DNA of 16,849 nt, from the NCBI GenBank assembly GCA_903854805.1, contig CAINXK010000416.1, positions 1 to 16,849 on the forward strand. The letters are read 5' to 3'. The position numbers and the translations under genes are program-made. The notes under the pieces are model-generated. The model searched no databases, was not told the origin of the DNA, and worked only from the letters and a program-made list of their open reading frames with translations. Position 1 is the first letter of the stretch; every line of letters starts with the position of its first letter. Shown piece by piece: positions 1 to 7,541 of this stretch. This DNA comes from an uncultured Anaerolineae bacterium. Lineage in GTDB: Bacteria > Chloroflexota > Anaerolineae > Anaerolineales > Villigracilaceae.

Positions 1-22
1 CGCCAGCAGAAATCTGCTGGCG
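1..22 (-). terminator. Hairpin downstream of the SMP-30 gene, probable terminator
   Basis: A perfect 10-bp inverted repeat (1-10 with 13-22, 2-nt loop AA) lies 30 nt past the stop codon of the minus-strand SMP-30 gene. On the minus strand it would fold just downstream of that gene. Any U-tract would fall outside the window, so its intrinsic-terminator status cannot be judged. It may serve a convergent gene as well. Confidence 0.55.
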
Positions 23-52
23 CTCGATGTATATACCTAGGTTTGTTGTTAC

Positions 53-919
53 TCAGCCCCCAAATTTCGATTCCAGAATGCCCTTTACCTTGGTGCGAAT
101 ACGTAGCAGGTCACCTGAATAGGGCTGTTCTTTTCGTTGCTCAGTGCTCATCGTGACCCAACCTGTTGTGACGTAAAGCTCGTCCATGTCTTTTCCGCCA
201 AATGCGCAGCTGGTAGGTAGCCAGATCGGCATTTTTATCTCAACATCCAGTTCTCCGGTTGGGGCAATCCGGATAACTTTCCACCCCATACACAATGCAC
301 ACCAGACATAACCATCTGCGTCGACCGTGAGACCATCAGGCACACCATCTTTTTCCGATACCTGGTAAAAAATTTGCTTGTTAAAAATATCTCCTGAATT
401 TGCGTCAAAATCATAAACGTTGATCACGCGCCGCATGGTATCCACGAAATACATCAGGCGATTGTCCGGACTCCAGCCTACTCCGTTTGAAATTGTAATT
501 CCGCTTTCCATTTTGTGAACTGTGAGATCAGGATCCAAACGGTAAAGTGCGCTGGTTGCGCCCTCGGATGTCATGGTACCAGCCCAAAAACGGCCCTGGC
601 GGTCCACCTTCCCGTCGTTAAAACGCGCGCCTTCCTTTCCGGCTTCAGGACTGGCAATAGGATCCATTCGATTTGTCTGCGGATCCCAAAAAGCAAATCC
701 TTCTGAAGTTGCTACAACCATTCCGCCTCTTTCCCGAAAACCGAAAGCACAGATGGCTACTGAAGGATGAAATACATCTAATTTTCCATTTTCTGGGTTA
801 AGACGCTGGATAGTTTTTCCTTCGATATCTACCCAGTAGATTGCCTGTTCATCAGAATTCCAGACTGGACCTTCACCGAGGATATTTTGAGAAGATAAGA
901 CCTGCTCAATATTAAACAT
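53..919 (-). CDS. SMP-30/gluconolactonase/LRE family protein (sugar lactonase)
   Basis: Predicted cytoplasmic six-bladed beta-propeller lactonase that would hydrolyse a sugar lactone (for example an aldonolactone) to the free acid using a divalent metal. With the start chosen here it has 288 residues, normal for the family. Metal-site signatures are visible: LGEGPVW with Glu16, the RFNDGKVD segment, SNGVGWSPDN, and PDGLTVDADG carrying the likely metal/catalytic Asp. An upstream ATG at 928 would add three residues, but the Shine-Dalgarno GGGAG touches it directly. The same GGGAG is 9 nt from the ATG at 919, so 919 is preferred. The gene is divergent from a Gfo/Idh dehydrogenase, and an operator-like palindrome lies between their promoters. 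This suggests that dehydrogenase product (lactone) and lactonase are co-regulated. The exact sugar cannot be read from the sequence. Confidence 0.88.
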   Translation of the reverse strand: MFNIEQVLSSQNILGEGPVWNSDEQAIYWVDIEGKTIQRLNPENGKLDVFHPSVAICAFGFRERGGMVVATSEGFAFWDPQTNRMDPIASPEAGKEGARFNDGKVDRQGRFWAGTMTSEGATSALYRLDPDLTVHKMESGITISNGVGWSPDNRLMYFVDTMRRVINVYDFDANSGDIFNKQIFYQVSEKDGVPDGLTVDADGYVWCALCMGWKVIRIAPTGELDVEIKMPIWLPTSCAFGGKDMDELYVTTGWVTMSTEQRKEQPYSGDLLRIRTKVKGILESKFGG

Positions 920-1040
920 TTTGCGCATCTCCCTTTTGTTTAATGGGTCAAAATTGGCTGACTGTCATCAAAACTTGAACGGCGAACTCAAGATAAGTAG
1001 ATTTAGATTTTATCAAAGTTTTATGATAACCCTGATCCAC

Positions 1041-1070
1041 AAAATACATCAGCTAAGAAATAATTGTCAA
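1041..1070 (-). promoter_or_regulatory. Predicted sigma-70 promoter of the SMP-30 gene
   Basis: On the minus strand, TTGACA (complement of 1065-1070) and TATTTT (complement of 1041-1046) are separated by 18 nt. The -35 lies inside the 1064-1080 operator-like palindrome, so binding there should block this promoter. The -35 is a full consensus match and the -10 matches 4 of 6. Confidence 0.5.
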
Positions 1071-1080
1071 CCGTCAACAG
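1064..1080. promoter_or_regulatory. Operator-like site 1 for the FadR-type regulator (divergent region)
   Basis: TTGTCAACCGTCAACAG matches 15 of 17 positions of the consensus TTGTYAAYYGTTRACAW derived from the other two copies (7478-7494 and 9547-9563). It overlaps a larger perfect inverted repeat, TGTCAAC...GTTGACA (1065-1086), and the 13-bp palindrome GTCAACAGTTGAC (1073-1085), so two overlapping binding registers are possible. It sits between the -35 elements of two divergent promoters. That the FadR-like protein at 8809-9522 binds it is inference. Confidence 0.65.
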
Positions 1081-1109
1081 TTGACACAGACCAGTATACC
1101 GATTATAAT
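1081..1109 (+). promoter_or_regulatory. Consensus sigma-70 promoter of the Gfo/Idh-UroD-SDR operon
   Basis: TTGACA (1081-1086), a 17-nt spacer and TATAAT (1104-1109) form a perfect consensus promoter. The operator-like site 1064-1080 directly abuts the -35. Transcription would start near 1116, giving a leader of about 245 nt before the chosen start codon at 1362. Confidence 0.75.
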
Positions 1110-1361
1110 TTAATCAGGCTGTATCTAAAGACATAAATTCAACCTGAGAGCATGATCGACCGCGCCCCCACAAAAAAGAAATGAGGCTTGTGGATGGCGC
1201 AAATTCTTTCGTGATCTGGCGGCTGGGAATGGTTATGTTTTGGCTCTGTGCGCAATCGTAAAAGAAAATCTGCAAGTTGAAAATGGAATAATAATAGTTC
1301 TGGAAGCGCGCCTGGTAGCTCATTACCTGTGGAAGACAACCCTAAACCGCGAGGTCAAACT
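1110..1361 (+). other. Long 5' leader without a recognised gene
   Basis: This is the rest of the 433-nt gap between the SMP-30 and Gfo/Idh genes. It should be transcribed from the promoter at 1081-1109. It contains two short ORFs that overlap by ATGA: 1152-1184 (10 codons, MIDRAPTKKK) and 1181-1261 (26 codons). Neither has a convincing ribosome-binding site. I recognise no riboswitch fold. The two reverse-strand ORFs here look like chance reading frames. Confidence 0.4.
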
Positions 1362-2519
1362 ATGCATCGTTCAAAAATTGGGACTGCACTGATCGGATGT
1401 GGCAAAGTAGCGGATACCCATGCCAGGGCCCTCAAAAAACTGCCTGAATCGCGATTTATTGGTGTCTATGATGTGGATTTTCCACGGGCACAGGCCTTGG
1501 CTGCCAAGTACAACGTCAAGGCTTTTCACGAATTGGAAGAAATGCTCAGTGATCCCAAAATACAAATGGCCTCGATTTGCAGCCCACACACTACCCATCC
1601 GGATGCTGTTGAATCTTGCGCACTAACTGGAACCCACGCTCTCGTTGAAAAGCCGATGGCTGTGGACCTTAAAGGGTGTGATCGCGCCATTCTCGCGGCA
1701 GAAAAGGCCGGCGTCAAACTGGGTATCATCAGTCAGAGACGCTTTTACGAACCGGTAGTACGCATAAAAAACGCCATTCAGGCTGGCAAGATCGGCAGTC
1801 CAATGCTGGGAACCATAACCGTAATGGGTTGGCGAGATGAGAATTACTATAAGATGGATCCCTGGCGGGGAAAATGGGCAACGGAAGGCGGTGGGGTTAT
1901 GTTAACCCAGACCACGCACCAGCTCGATCTCTTCCAATGGCTGATGGGCCCAATCGATGAGGTTTTTGGTTATTGGGGAAACCTGAACCATCCTTTCATC
2001 GAGGTTGAGGATACAGCCATTGCAGTTGTTCGCTTTAAAAGCGGAGCTCTCGGCACTATTCTGGTCAGTAATTCACAAAAGCCGGGTTTGTATGGAAAAA
2101 TTCACATTCACGGACAAAATGGCTCGTCCGTGGGCGTTCAAACCGATGGCGGCTCGCCCTTTGTATCTGGAGTAACAGAAAAGGTTGAACCGGCATTCAA
2201 TGACCTGTGGACAATTCCTGGCGAGGAACATCTTATGGAATACTGGCGACAGGAAGACATCGCTCGCGGTAATGTGATTGATGCCATGAACTATTACCAT
2301 GAGTTACAAATTCAGGACTTCTTGATTTCGATTCTCGATGGGCGGGAGCCAGCCGTCACTGGCGTTGAAGGCCGCAAGCATGTTGAATTATTCACTGCTA
2401 TTTATCGTTCACAGCGCGACCACCTGCCGGTGAAGTACCCACTGGATGCTGAGACAGGTTCAGAAGATTTTGATGGCCGACTGACAAAAGCCGTCAACAA
2501 CAATTCACTTATCACATAA
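1362..2519 (+). CDS. Gfo/Idh/MocA family sugar oxidoreductase
   Basis: Predicted NAD(P)-dependent dehydrogenase of sugars, inositols or their derivatives; 385 residues from the ATG at 1362. That ATG has GAGG 7 nt upstream and begins right before the Rossmann strand. A GTG at 1329 would add 11 unconserved residues. The N-terminal Rossmann fold shows ALIGCGKVADTHARAL (residues about 9-24). The family EKP motif is at 96-98 with the expected catalytic Lys97, followed by the GGGVMLTQTTHQLD segment with His186 in the catalytic-His position. The C-terminal alpha/beta domain is complete. It is first gene of an operon starting at a consensus promoter and is divergent from a lactonase. That fits oxidation of a pyranose to a lactone or keto sugar. 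Substrate specificity is not predictable. Confidence 0.88.
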   Translation: MHRSKIGTALIGCGKVADTHARALKKLPESRFIGVYDVDFPRAQALAAKYNVKAFHELEEMLSDPKIQMASICSPHTTHPDAVESCALTGTHALVEKPMAVDLKGCDRAILAAEKAGVKLGIISQRRFYEPVVRIKNAIQAGKIGSPMLGTITVMGWRDENYYKMDPWRGKWATEGGGVMLTQTTHQLDLFQWLMGPIDEVFGYWGNLNHPFIEVEDTAIAVVRFKSGALGTILVSNSQKPGLYGKIHIHGQNGSSVGVQTDGGSPFVSGVTEKVEPAFNDLWTIPGEEHLMEYWRQEDIARGNVIDAMNYYHELQIQDFLISILDGREPAVTGVEGRKHVELFTAIYRSQRDHLPVKYPLDAETGSEDFDGRLTKAVNNNSLIT

Positions 2520-2567
2520 AACGTATTTGAGAATACCCGGATAACCATACCGAAAGGAATTTTTCAA

Positions 2568-3767
2568 ATGAGCATGTCATCGAGAGAAAGAGTATTGGCA
2601 TCGATTAACCACCAGTTACCGGATCGATTACCTCTGGATTTGGGCGCTACGCGGGTCACAGGAATACAGCCTGGAATTCTGACCAGATTACGTCAGCAAT
2701 TAGGGTTGCCTGCCAGCCCAGCTAAGGTGATGGATGTATGGCAAATGTTGGCTTGGGTGGATCGCGCAACGATTGATGCTTTGAACGCCGATGCGCTCCC
2801 AGTACCAAGGCTGGTGATGGATTTCAATATGCGCTTAAATTCCTGGCGGCCATGGAAGTTGAGCGATGAAACACCGGTTCAAATGCCTGGTAATTTTGAG
2901 ACGCACGAAGAAAATGACGGTAGTCTGGTGATTTACCATAACAATGAGATTGTTGCGCGCAAGGCCGTTTCCAGTCCTTATTTCGACAAGGTGCTGGAAA
3001 CACGCATGTCTTACACAAATCCACCCATTGAGACGATACCCCTGATTACCCTCAGCCATGAAGAGTTAACCTGGCGCAAACACTGGGCCGAAACCCTGCG
3101 TGCCGAGACAGATAAGGCCTTAGTAGGAGATTTTGGTTTTAACCTGGGGAGATGGGGCTCTTATCAGGAATGGCTATACACCTTGGGCGCAGATCCAGAC
3201 TATGTTCGTTGTTGGTACGATCGTAAGATAGAGAATTTGCTCGAAAACGTAAAACTGTATGCAGAAGCTGTTGGCGACAATATTGATATTTTCTGGCTGA
3301 TGGAGGATTTCGGCACTCAAAAAGGAATGATGATCTCTCCCAAGTCATTTAAAGAATTGATAGCACCTAAATATAAACGCCTTTTTTCGTGGATTCATAA
3401 AAACACGGCATGGAAAATCTTCTTCCATTCCTGCGGCGGTATTTATCCAATTATTAACAGCTTGATTGACTGCGGAATAGATATCTTAAATCCGATTCAA
3501 ACGGCGGCGTCGGGCATGGACCCCAACCGTCTAAAAACAGAATTTGGTAGCCAAATCACATTTTGGGGTGGCGGTATCGATACGCAGGATACGCTGCCGT
3601 TTGGAACTCCGCAAGATGTTCGAAAGCAAGTCCGCGAACGGATCAGTATTTTTAGCCCGGGTGGAGGTTTTATTTTTAATCCAATCCACAATATTCAGGA
3701 TGATGTTCCCGTAGAAAATCTCATCGCCATGTATGAAACAGTTCACGAATATGGTGTTTATGCTTGA
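2568..3767 (+). CDS. URO-D-like protein 1 (MtaA/CmuA-type, putative Zn methyltransferase)
   Basis: A 399-residue member of the uroporphyrinogen decarboxylase superfamily. It does not look like true HemE: the HemE N-terminal arginine-rich substrate motif is absent, replaced by NHQLPDRLPLDLGA near residues 14-27. It has the HxCG motif (His287, Cys289, Gly290), which in MtaA/MtbA/CmuA-type methyltransferases binds zinc to activate a thiol. Near the C-terminus, where those enzymes have a third ligand Cys, this protein shows NPIHNIQ with His374. Other family blocks are WLMEDFGTQKGMMISPKSF (244-262) and FWGGGIDT (332-339). The start is supported by AAAGG about 10 nt upstream. The gene follows Gfo/Idh by 48 nt, so co-transcription is likely. 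Methyl transfer or any other activity is unproven. No corrinoid protein gene is nearby. Confidence 0.82.
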   Translation: MSMSSRERVLASINHQLPDRLPLDLGATRVTGIQPGILTRLRQQLGLPASPAKVMDVWQMLAWVDRATIDALNADALPVPRLVMDFNMRLNSWRPWKLSDETPVQMPGNFETHEENDGSLVIYHNNEIVARKAVSSPYFDKVLETRMSYTNPPIETIPLITLSHEELTWRKHWAETLRAETDKALVGDFGFNLGRWGSYQEWLYTLGADPDYVRCWYDRKIENLLENVKLYAEAVGDNIDIFWLMEDFGTQKGMMISPKSFKELIAPKYKRLFSWIHKNTAWKIFFHSCGGIYPIINSLIDCGIDILNPIQTAASGMDPNRLKTEFGSQITFWGGGIDTQDTLPFGTPQDVRKQVRERISIFSPGGGFIFNPIHNIQDDVPVENLIAMYETVHEYGVYA

Positions 3768-3922
3768 ACATTGCTGCTGATGAACTCCCCAGAATACTTA
3801 CTTTACCATCAGTTTTTCAACAGTGCGTATTACCGTAAAAAATGTTTGCCTACAAAAGCGATCAATTCTGAGAATTGTCTTTTGTCTACCCAACCACCAA
3901 ATCAGCACATGGAGGCTCTAAG
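3768..3922 (+). other. 155-nt gap with a weak terminator-like hairpin
   Basis: CTGATG (3777-3782) can pair with CATCAG (3807-3812), followed by five T residues. The loop is 24 nt, so this is at best a weak attenuator between URO-D 1 and the SDR gene. No clear promoter or operator copy is visible here. Confidence 0.25.
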
Positions 3923-4744
3923 ATGGTGAATATATTTGACCTGACTGGAAAAGTAGCTGTTGTGACCGGCGCCAGCGCCAAAGGGGGCATTGGCCATGCC
4001 GTAGCGCTCACTTTTGCACAATACGGCGCTGATCTTGTCGTATCTGATATTGACGATGCCGGAGTTCAAGTCACTGCAGATGAAATCAGGGCTTTTGGAC
4101 GCAAAGCTGTTGTGGCGCATTGTGATATATCCAACCAAACAGATGTCGAAAACTTATTTATTGAGGCTGACAAGCATTTCGACCACATCGATATTCTGGT
4201 CAACGTGCCATTTCTCTTCCCGAGCCGGGTCCATCCGCATGAGCTGAAACTCGAAGAATGGAATAAAACCCTGGCTGTTTGCCTTACGGGATATATGCTT
4301 TGCTCGCAGCAGGCAATTATTCGGATGCTCAAACAGGAAAATGGCGGTAGCATCGTCAATGTCGGCTCAATTGCCGGAGCATCTGGCATGGGCCGTGGCA
4401 ATTTTCCCTACAGCTGCGCAAAAGCTGGGGTTGGCCAATTAACCAAGGAACTGGCAGTTGAATATGCCAGAAACAAAATCCGGGTAAATGCCATCCTGCC
4501 AGCTCAGGTGCTCACGCCAGGGTTTCGCCAGTTACTGGATGATCCCCGCTTCCGAGATACAATTCGCGCCAGAACGGAGGCCGGTATCCCAATGGGGCGT
4601 TTATTGAACCCCGAGGAAATGTCCGGACCGATCCTATTCCTGGCATCGGATGCAGCCAGTGCAGTAACAGGTGTGCAATTGCCTGTCGATGGCGGGAATC
4701 TTGCCTTGAATGCCGGCGGCAGTCATACCTGGCCAGAAGAATGA
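3923..4744 (+). CDS. SDR family oxidoreductase (FabG-like classical SDR)
   Basis: Predicted NAD(H)-dependent short-chain dehydrogenase/reductase of 273 residues. The ATG at 3923 is chosen because GGAGG lies 7 nt upstream and the protein then starts in normal SDR register (FDLTGKVAVVTGA). An in-frame start at 3875 would add 16 residues. The cofactor loop TGASAKGGIG spans 15-24, and Asp42 after strand beta-2 suggests NAD over NADP. Ser149, Tyr163 and Lys167 (YSCAK) form the catalytic triad. Two positions are unusual. The NNAG motif reads NVPF (94-97). The tetrad Asn in the usual VNLTG segment appears to be Cys120 (AVCLTG). It lies between two URO-D-like genes, 41 nt before the second, so it probably oxidises or reduces a pathway hydroxyl/keto intermediate. 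Confidence 0.87.
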   Translation: MVNIFDLTGKVAVVTGASAKGGIGHAVALTFAQYGADLVVSDIDDAGVQVTADEIRAFGRKAVVAHCDISNQTDVENLFIEADKHFDHIDILVNVPFLFPSRVHPHELKLEEWNKTLAVCLTGYMLCSQQAIIRMLKQENGGSIVNVGSIAGASGMGRGNFPYSCAKAGVGQLTKELAVEYARNKIRVNAILPAQVLTPGFRQLLDDPRFRDTIRARTEAGIPMGRLLNPEEMSGPILFLASDAASAVTGVQLPVDGGNLALNAGGSHTWPEE

Positions 4745-4785
4745 CAACCCGCCATCTCCCATTCATCATAGAAAGATGATTTGAT

Positions 4786-5937
4786 ATGACTAGCACACCA
4801 CCCATGACATCCCGAGAGCGTGTCCGCGCCGCTCTGATGCACCAGAGCCCAGATCGCGTGCCGCGCGATCTGGGAGGAACGACCGCCACAGGGATCAATA
4901 TTGTTGCTTATAAGAACCTGGTGGAATACCTTGGTCTTAATGAACAGGCGACCCTGTTGAGCGATCGAATTCGACTGGCAAATCTTTCCGAACCCATTCT
5001 CGCGCGTTTCAAAAGCGATACGCGCGGCATTATCCCCGGTGGCTCATTTGGGGTTGGAACACCAAATGCGGATGGGACATTTACCGATGGATATGGGCTG
5101 GTGCGCGCTTTGCCAGACGAAAGTGGCCACTGGTACGTAGTCAAATCTCCGCTGGTTGGTGAAATTACACGAAACACGATTAACGAAGCAGCCAAAAATT
5201 GGCCAAGTCCCGATGATCCCGTTTACACGCAAGGCATCGCCGATATGGTTGCCAATTATCATAAAAACACAGACGCAGCAATTATATTAAATTTGCCCCT
5301 CGGAAGCATCCACATTGCTCAATGGCTGCGTGGTTACGACAACTGGTTGATGGATCTGGTTTTAGATGTCGATCTAAGCAACTATCTGCTGGATGTTCTT
5401 TTAGAGCGTTGGATGGAAGTTACCCGGCACTTGATAGAAGCTATGGGCGGCATGGCAGATGCTATCTTCTTCGCAGAAGATATCGCTTTTCAAACCGGCC
5501 CAATGGTCTCACCGAAAACTTACAAAAAGATTATCCAACCCTATCAAAAAAAGGTCTTTAGGGCCATACAGAGCTGGTCAGATGCCCCGATCATTTATCA
5601 TAATTGCGGATCGGTGACATGGCAGATCGAAGAAATGATCGATCTTGGCATCGCCGCATTAAACCCGCTGCAAGTTTCAGCGCATGATATGGGCGACACC
5701 GCTTCACTAAAACAGCGCTTTGGCGATCGGATGACCTTTTGGGGCGGGATTGATACAAGCCGTGTTCTACCGTTCGGCACGCAAGAAGATGTTCATGCAG
5801 AAGTCTTGACGCGCGTCAAGGACCTAAATCAGAGTGGTGGTTATGTGCTAGCATCTGTCCACAACATTCAAGCTGATGTTCATCCAAAGAATATCTGCGC
5901 GATTTGGGATGCCGCGGACGAATTATCAGCAATATAA
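4786..5937 (+). CDS. URO-D-like protein 2 (MtaA/CmuA-type, putative Zn methyltransferase)
   Basis: A 383-residue paralogue of the products at 2568-3767 and 7542-8693. It shares the N-terminal block SRERVRAALMHQSPDRVPRDL, the EDIAFQTGPMVSPKTY segment (231-246), HxCG as His272-Asn-Cys274-Gly, LNPLQVSAHDMG, FWGGIDTSRVLPFGT, and a C-terminal VHNIQADV with His359. As in its paralogues, that His is where MtaA-type enzymes carry the third zinc ligand Cys. The superfamily includes HemE and corrinoid-dependent methyltransferases. Sequence alone does not give the reaction. The ribosome-binding site is weak (GAAAGATG upstream), and an alternative ATG at 4804 has none. It sits 41 nt after the SDR gene and 76 nt before the lipoamide dehydrogenase start, in the same apparent operon. 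Confidence 0.82.
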   Translation: MTSTPPMTSRERVRAALMHQSPDRVPRDLGGTTATGINIVAYKNLVEYLGLNEQATLLSDRIRLANLSEPILARFKSDTRGIIPGGSFGVGTPNADGTFTDGYGLVRALPDESGHWYVVKSPLVGEITRNTINEAAKNWPSPDDPVYTQGIADMVANYHKNTDAAIILNLPLGSIHIAQWLRGYDNWLMDLVLDVDLSNYLLDVLLERWMEVTRHLIEAMGGMADAIFFAEDIAFQTGPMVSPKTYKKIIQPYQKKVFRAIQSWSDAPIIYHNCGSVTWQIEEMIDLGIAALNPLQVSAHDMGDTASLKQRFGDRMTFWGGIDTSRVLPFGTQEDVHAEVLTRVKDLNQSGGYVLASVHNIQADVHPKNICAIWDAADELSAI

Positions 5938-6013
5938 AAGCTGCACGTATATTTTCTCTGAGAACAATGGATGCTTTGCAGAAGTAAGTACGGCGACGGG
6001 TAAGGAGATTTGT

Positions 6014-7414
6014 ATGACCGAAAATTATGATGTTGTTGTCATAGGTGCGGGTCCAGGAGGGTATGTGGCTGCCATCCGCGCGGCGCAGTTGGGTCAAAAA
6101 ACTGCAATCATTGACAAACAATGGCTCGGGGGGGTCTGCTTGAATGTGGGTTGTATTCCATCTAAAGCGCTCTTGAAGAATGCCGAAGTAGCGCACACCC
6201 TGCGCGAGCGCGGCAAGGAATTTGGGTTTTCCTTTGAAAACCTGGTGCTCGATTTTAGCGCCGCCACCAAGCGCAGCCGGCAGGTCTCGGACAGACTGGT
6301 GAAGGGCATTGGCTTTTTGATGAAGAAGAATAACATCAGTGTGCAGATGGGTACGGCAAAACTTACCGCCAAAGATACAGTCACGGTTACCGATAAGGAT
6401 GGCAAAGTGACAGAACTGAAGGCGAAGAACATCATCGTCGCCACAGGGGCTACATCCGCAGTACCCAGTGCCTGGAAGGTGGATGGCGAGAAAGTTGTCA
6501 CTTACCTGGAAGCGATTTTGCAGGAAAAACTACCCAAGTCGGTCATTGTCATCGGGTCCGGAGCGATTGGCGTAGAATTTTCAACAATCTGGAGTTCCTA
6601 CGGCGTAGATGTGACCATTGTCGAAATGCTGCCGCGCATCGTGCCGTTGGAAGATGTGGAAGTCAGCGCTGAATTGGAAAAAGCCTTTAAAAAGCGTGGG
6701 ATAAAAATCCTTACCGGGCATAAAGTCGAAGCCGTCGAAGCCACTGCTGCGGGTGTTAAAGTTACCGTATCAGCGGGTGGTGAGACCAACGTTCTGGAAG
6801 CAGAGCAGGCGCTTGTTGCCATCGGTTTCCGCCCAAACTCGCACGGGCTGGGGTTGGAAGAAGTCGGCGTCAAGATCAGTGAGCGCGGTTTTGTCGAAAT
6901 TGATGAGAAAATGTCCACCAATATACCCGGTATCTGGGCCATTGGCGACGTGACTGGAAAATTAATGCTCGCGCATGTCGGTTCAGCGATGGGCATTGTC
7001 TGTGCCGAGCATATCGCCGGGCATGAGACCGTCACGCTGGATTACGAAATGATGCCGCGCGCCACTTATTGCCAGCCGCAAATTGCTTCCTTTGGGCTGA
7101 CCGAGGCGCAAGCCAACGAGCACGGGTATACAGTCAAAATCGGACGTTTCCCATTCCTGGCCAACGGCAAGGCCTTGGGGTTGGGTGATTATATCGGCTG
7201 GGTCAAGCTGGTTGTGGACGAGAAATACGGCGGAATCCTGGGCGCGCACATGATCGGTCCTGAAGTCACCGAATTATTGCCCGAACTTACCCTGGCTCAC
7301 ATGTTGGAACTGACCCCAGAGGAAATTGCGCGCAATGTGCATGCGCATCCCACCTTATCCGAAGCGTTGATGGAAGCAGCCCATGGGGCGTTGGGTAGCG
7401 CAATCCATATTTAG
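6014..7414 (+). CDS. lpdA: Dihydrolipoyl dehydrogenase (E3)
   Basis: FAD-dependent pyridine nucleotide-disulfide oxidoreductase that reoxidises dihydrolipoyl groups with NAD+; 466 residues, standard for E3. The start at 6014 follows AAGGAG by 6 nt and gives MTENYDVVVIGAGPGG; the 46-residue upstream extension is rejected. The FAD motif GAGPGG is at 11-16. The redox-active pair Cys42/Cys47 lies in CLNVGCIPSK. The NAD-binding GSGAIGVEF, the ATG and GD (AIGDVTGKLMLAH) FAD motifs and the C-terminal HAHPTLSEA with the catalytic His are all present. No 2-oxoacid dehydrogenase E1/E2 or glycine-cleavage gene is nearby. Its presence between two URO-D-like genes is therefore notable. It could serve a lipoyl protein elsewhere or a disulfide/thiol step in this pathway. 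Confidence 0.92.
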   Translation: MTENYDVVVIGAGPGGYVAAIRAAQLGQKTAIIDKQWLGGVCLNVGCIPSKALLKNAEVAHTLRERGKEFGFSFENLVLDFSAATKRSRQVSDRLVKGIGFLMKKNNISVQMGTAKLTAKDTVTVTDKDGKVTELKAKNIIVATGATSAVPSAWKVDGEKVVTYLEAILQEKLPKSVIVIGSGAIGVEFSTIWSSYGVDVTIVEMLPRIVPLEDVEVSAELEKAFKKRGIKILTGHKVEAVEATAAGVKVTVSAGGETNVLEAEQALVAIGFRPNSHGLGLEEVGVKISERGFVEIDEKMSTNIPGIWAIGDVTGKLMLAHVGSAMGIVCAEHIAGHETVTLDYEMMPRATYCQPQIASFGLTEAQANEHGYTVKIGRFPFLANGKALGLGDYIGWVKLVVDEKYGGILGAHMIGPEVTELLPELTLAHMLELTPEEIARNVHAHPTLSEALMEAAHGALGSAIHI

Positions 7415-7430
7415 GCCAGGTTGCATGGCC
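7414..7430 (+). other. Small hairpin after the lipoamide dehydrogenase stop
   Basis: GGCCA (7414-7418) can pair with TGGCC (7426-7430) right at the stop codon, with no T-run after it. Its value as a terminator is doubtful. The rest of the gap to 7541 holds the operator and promoter listed next. Confidence 0.2.
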
Positions 7431-7477
7431 CCCAGCTTCAGTTCGAGATTATCGAAAATACTGTTGATTATTACAAA

Positions 7478-7494
7478 TTGTTAACCGTTGACAA
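7478..7494. promoter_or_regulatory. Operator-like site 2 for the FadR-type regulator
   Basis: TTGTTAACCGTTGACAA is a 17-bp palindrome with one symmetry mismatch around a central base. It shares the pattern TTGTYAAYYGTTRACAW with sites at 1064-1080 and 9547-9563. It abuts the -35 element of the URO-D 3 promoter with no gap, as site 1 does. Binding by the regulator encoded at 8809-9522 is inferred. Confidence 0.68.
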
Positions 7495-7523
7495 TTGACC
7501 GAAAATGCTGTTGTTGGTATAAT
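7495..7523 (+). promoter_or_regulatory. Near-consensus sigma-70 promoter of URO-D-like gene 3
   Basis: TTGACC (7495-7500), a 17-nt spacer and TATAAT (7518-7523). Transcription should start near 7530, just before GGAG (7531-7534) and the ATG at 7542. This shows that upstream in-frame TTG codons are not the translation start. URO-D 3 can thus be transcribed independently of the genes before it. Confidence 0.75.
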
Positions 7524-7541
7524 CTTTTTAGGAGCCACAAT

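Noticed and set aside
2491..2500. CCGTCAACAA resembling an operator half site
   Set aside because: It is a half site within the end of the Gfo/Idh coding sequence, without a symmetric partner.
5876..6013. N-terminal extension of lipoamide dehydrogenase
   Set aside because: It overlaps the URO-D 2 gene and adds 46 residues with no family similarity. The ATG at 6014 has AAGGAG at 6 nt.
7488..7541. N-terminal extension of URO-D 3 from a TTG
   Set aside because: It would be translated from DNA that holds the -35/-10 promoter. The ATG at 7542 has GGAG and matches the N-termini of the paralogues.
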